In this document: positions 63,819-64,000 of the stretch, in pieces | Position numbering within the stretch: the stretch's first letter is position 1 | Layout: each line of letters starts with the position of its first letter | DNA from: Telmatospirillum siberiense | Lineage (GTDB): Bacteria > Pseudomonadota > Alphaproteobacteria > Rhodospirillales > Magnetospirillaceae | Length of the DNA: 64,000 nucleotides | Assembly (NCBI RefSeq): GCF_002845745.1 | Contig: NZ_PIUM01000002.1 | Location: 310,001-374,000 of the forward strand | Direction: 5' to 3' | Notes under the pieces: model-generated | What the model was told of the DNA's origin: nothing | What the model saw: the letters and a program-made list of their open reading frames with translations, nothing else | The model's database searches: none | Made by a program: the position numbers and the translations under genes

Positions 63819-64000
63819 ATGTCTTTTTCTCACCTGATTGATCTTGCCGCCGCTTCGGGCGGGGTTCTTTTCGCCATGCCGGTCCTGTTGCTGGTGACCC
63901 TTACCGTCAGCTTCGAACGCGTCTGGTGGCTGGCCCGGTTGATGTCGGCCAGCCGGGCGACGATCGCTCGGGTGGCCGGGCTGACCCATCTCGACCGGAC
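63819..64000 (+). CDS. ExbB/TolQ-like proton channel protein, 5' fragment
   Basis: First 60 residues only; cut by the window end. MSFSHLIDLAAASGGVLFAMPVLLLVTLTVSFERVWWLARLM matches the first helix of the MotA/TolQ/ExbB family. GGAG lies 7 nt before the ATG and the gene starts 35 bp after the receptor. Probably energises the receptor together with ExbD and TonB encoded further on. Confidence 0.8.
   Translation, partial: MSFSHLIDLAAASGGVLFAMPVLLLVTLTVSFERVWWLARLMSASRATIARVAGLTHLDR

Noticed and set aside
1-64000. CRISPR arrays, prophage, integrase or transposase genes, tRNA and rRNA genes
   Set aside because: No regularly spaced direct repeats, no phage or transposase coding regions, and no tRNA T-loop/anticodon arrangement or rRNA sequence was recognised by reading both strands.

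Overview
The window is about 64% GC and reads as chromosome of an alphaproteobacterium, most likely in the order Rhodospirillales. The evidence is the gene order SRP RNA-dnaX-ybaB-recR and def-fmt-truA, dapE-dapD and rpmH-rnpA-yidD-yidC-engB-argB, plus alphaproteobacterial families such as DUF2336 and DUF2125 and a CycM-type anchored cytochrome c. No phage, transposase gene, CRISPR array, rRNA or tRNA was seen. Species cannot be named from this sequence alone.

Left part (1-11 kb): the end of a membrane-bound hydrogenase-like (group 4/Ehr-type) operon, with large-subunit C-terminus and small subunit; a TetA-like MFS exporter; a periplasmic FKBP isomerase; rlmJ; rmuC; arsC; a large MscS channel. 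Then comes a tightly coupled pair of a PstS-like periplasmic binding protein and a hybrid histidine kinase.

Sugar-acid island (12.0-19.9 kb): a six-gene minus-strand operon (ExuT-like transporter, RraA-like protein, split altronate-dehydratase-type enzyme, SDR, glucuronate isomerase uxaC), a divergent FadR/GntR regulator, and a mandelate-racemase-type dehydratase gene. The same palindrome, CAAACCTGT-N3-ACAGGTTTG, lies in the regulator/transporter divergent region and in front of the dehydratase, so the genes look like one regulon.

Middle (20-35 kb): hcp (hybrid cluster protein) with an FNR-type box, a GGDEF-EAL protein, TerB-like, ChaC-like and DUF2125 proteins, murI, a YejA/YejF-like ABC importer pair lacking permease genes, a HisN-like phosphatase, membrane cytochrome c, kdsB, pheA, and a TetR-PaiB pair.

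Housekeeping core (35.6-57.3 kb): 4.5S RNA, dnaX, ybaB, recR, DUF4136 and DUF4139 proteins, def-fmt-truA, a 50-residue membrane ORF, dapE-dapD, a HAD nucleotidase, a diguanylate cyclase coupled to a DUF2336 protein, a TraT lipoprotein, a LysR regulator, argB-engB-yidC-yidD-rnpA-rpmH.

Right end (57.6-64 kb): a PAP2 acid phosphatase, a NarL/HisKA_3 two-component pair, and, divergent across an AT-rich Fur-box-like promoter region, a TonB-dependent receptor followed by an ExbB-like gene cut by the window edge.

Non-coding structure worth attention: two inverted copies of a ~170-bp element (3.9 and 31.7 kb), a 143-bp element bounded by 18-bp inverted repeats (5.5 kb), clustered hairpins at 43.0-43.3 kb, many two-way hairpin terminators, and a recurring 4-nt TTGA stop/start overlap giving TTG start codons.
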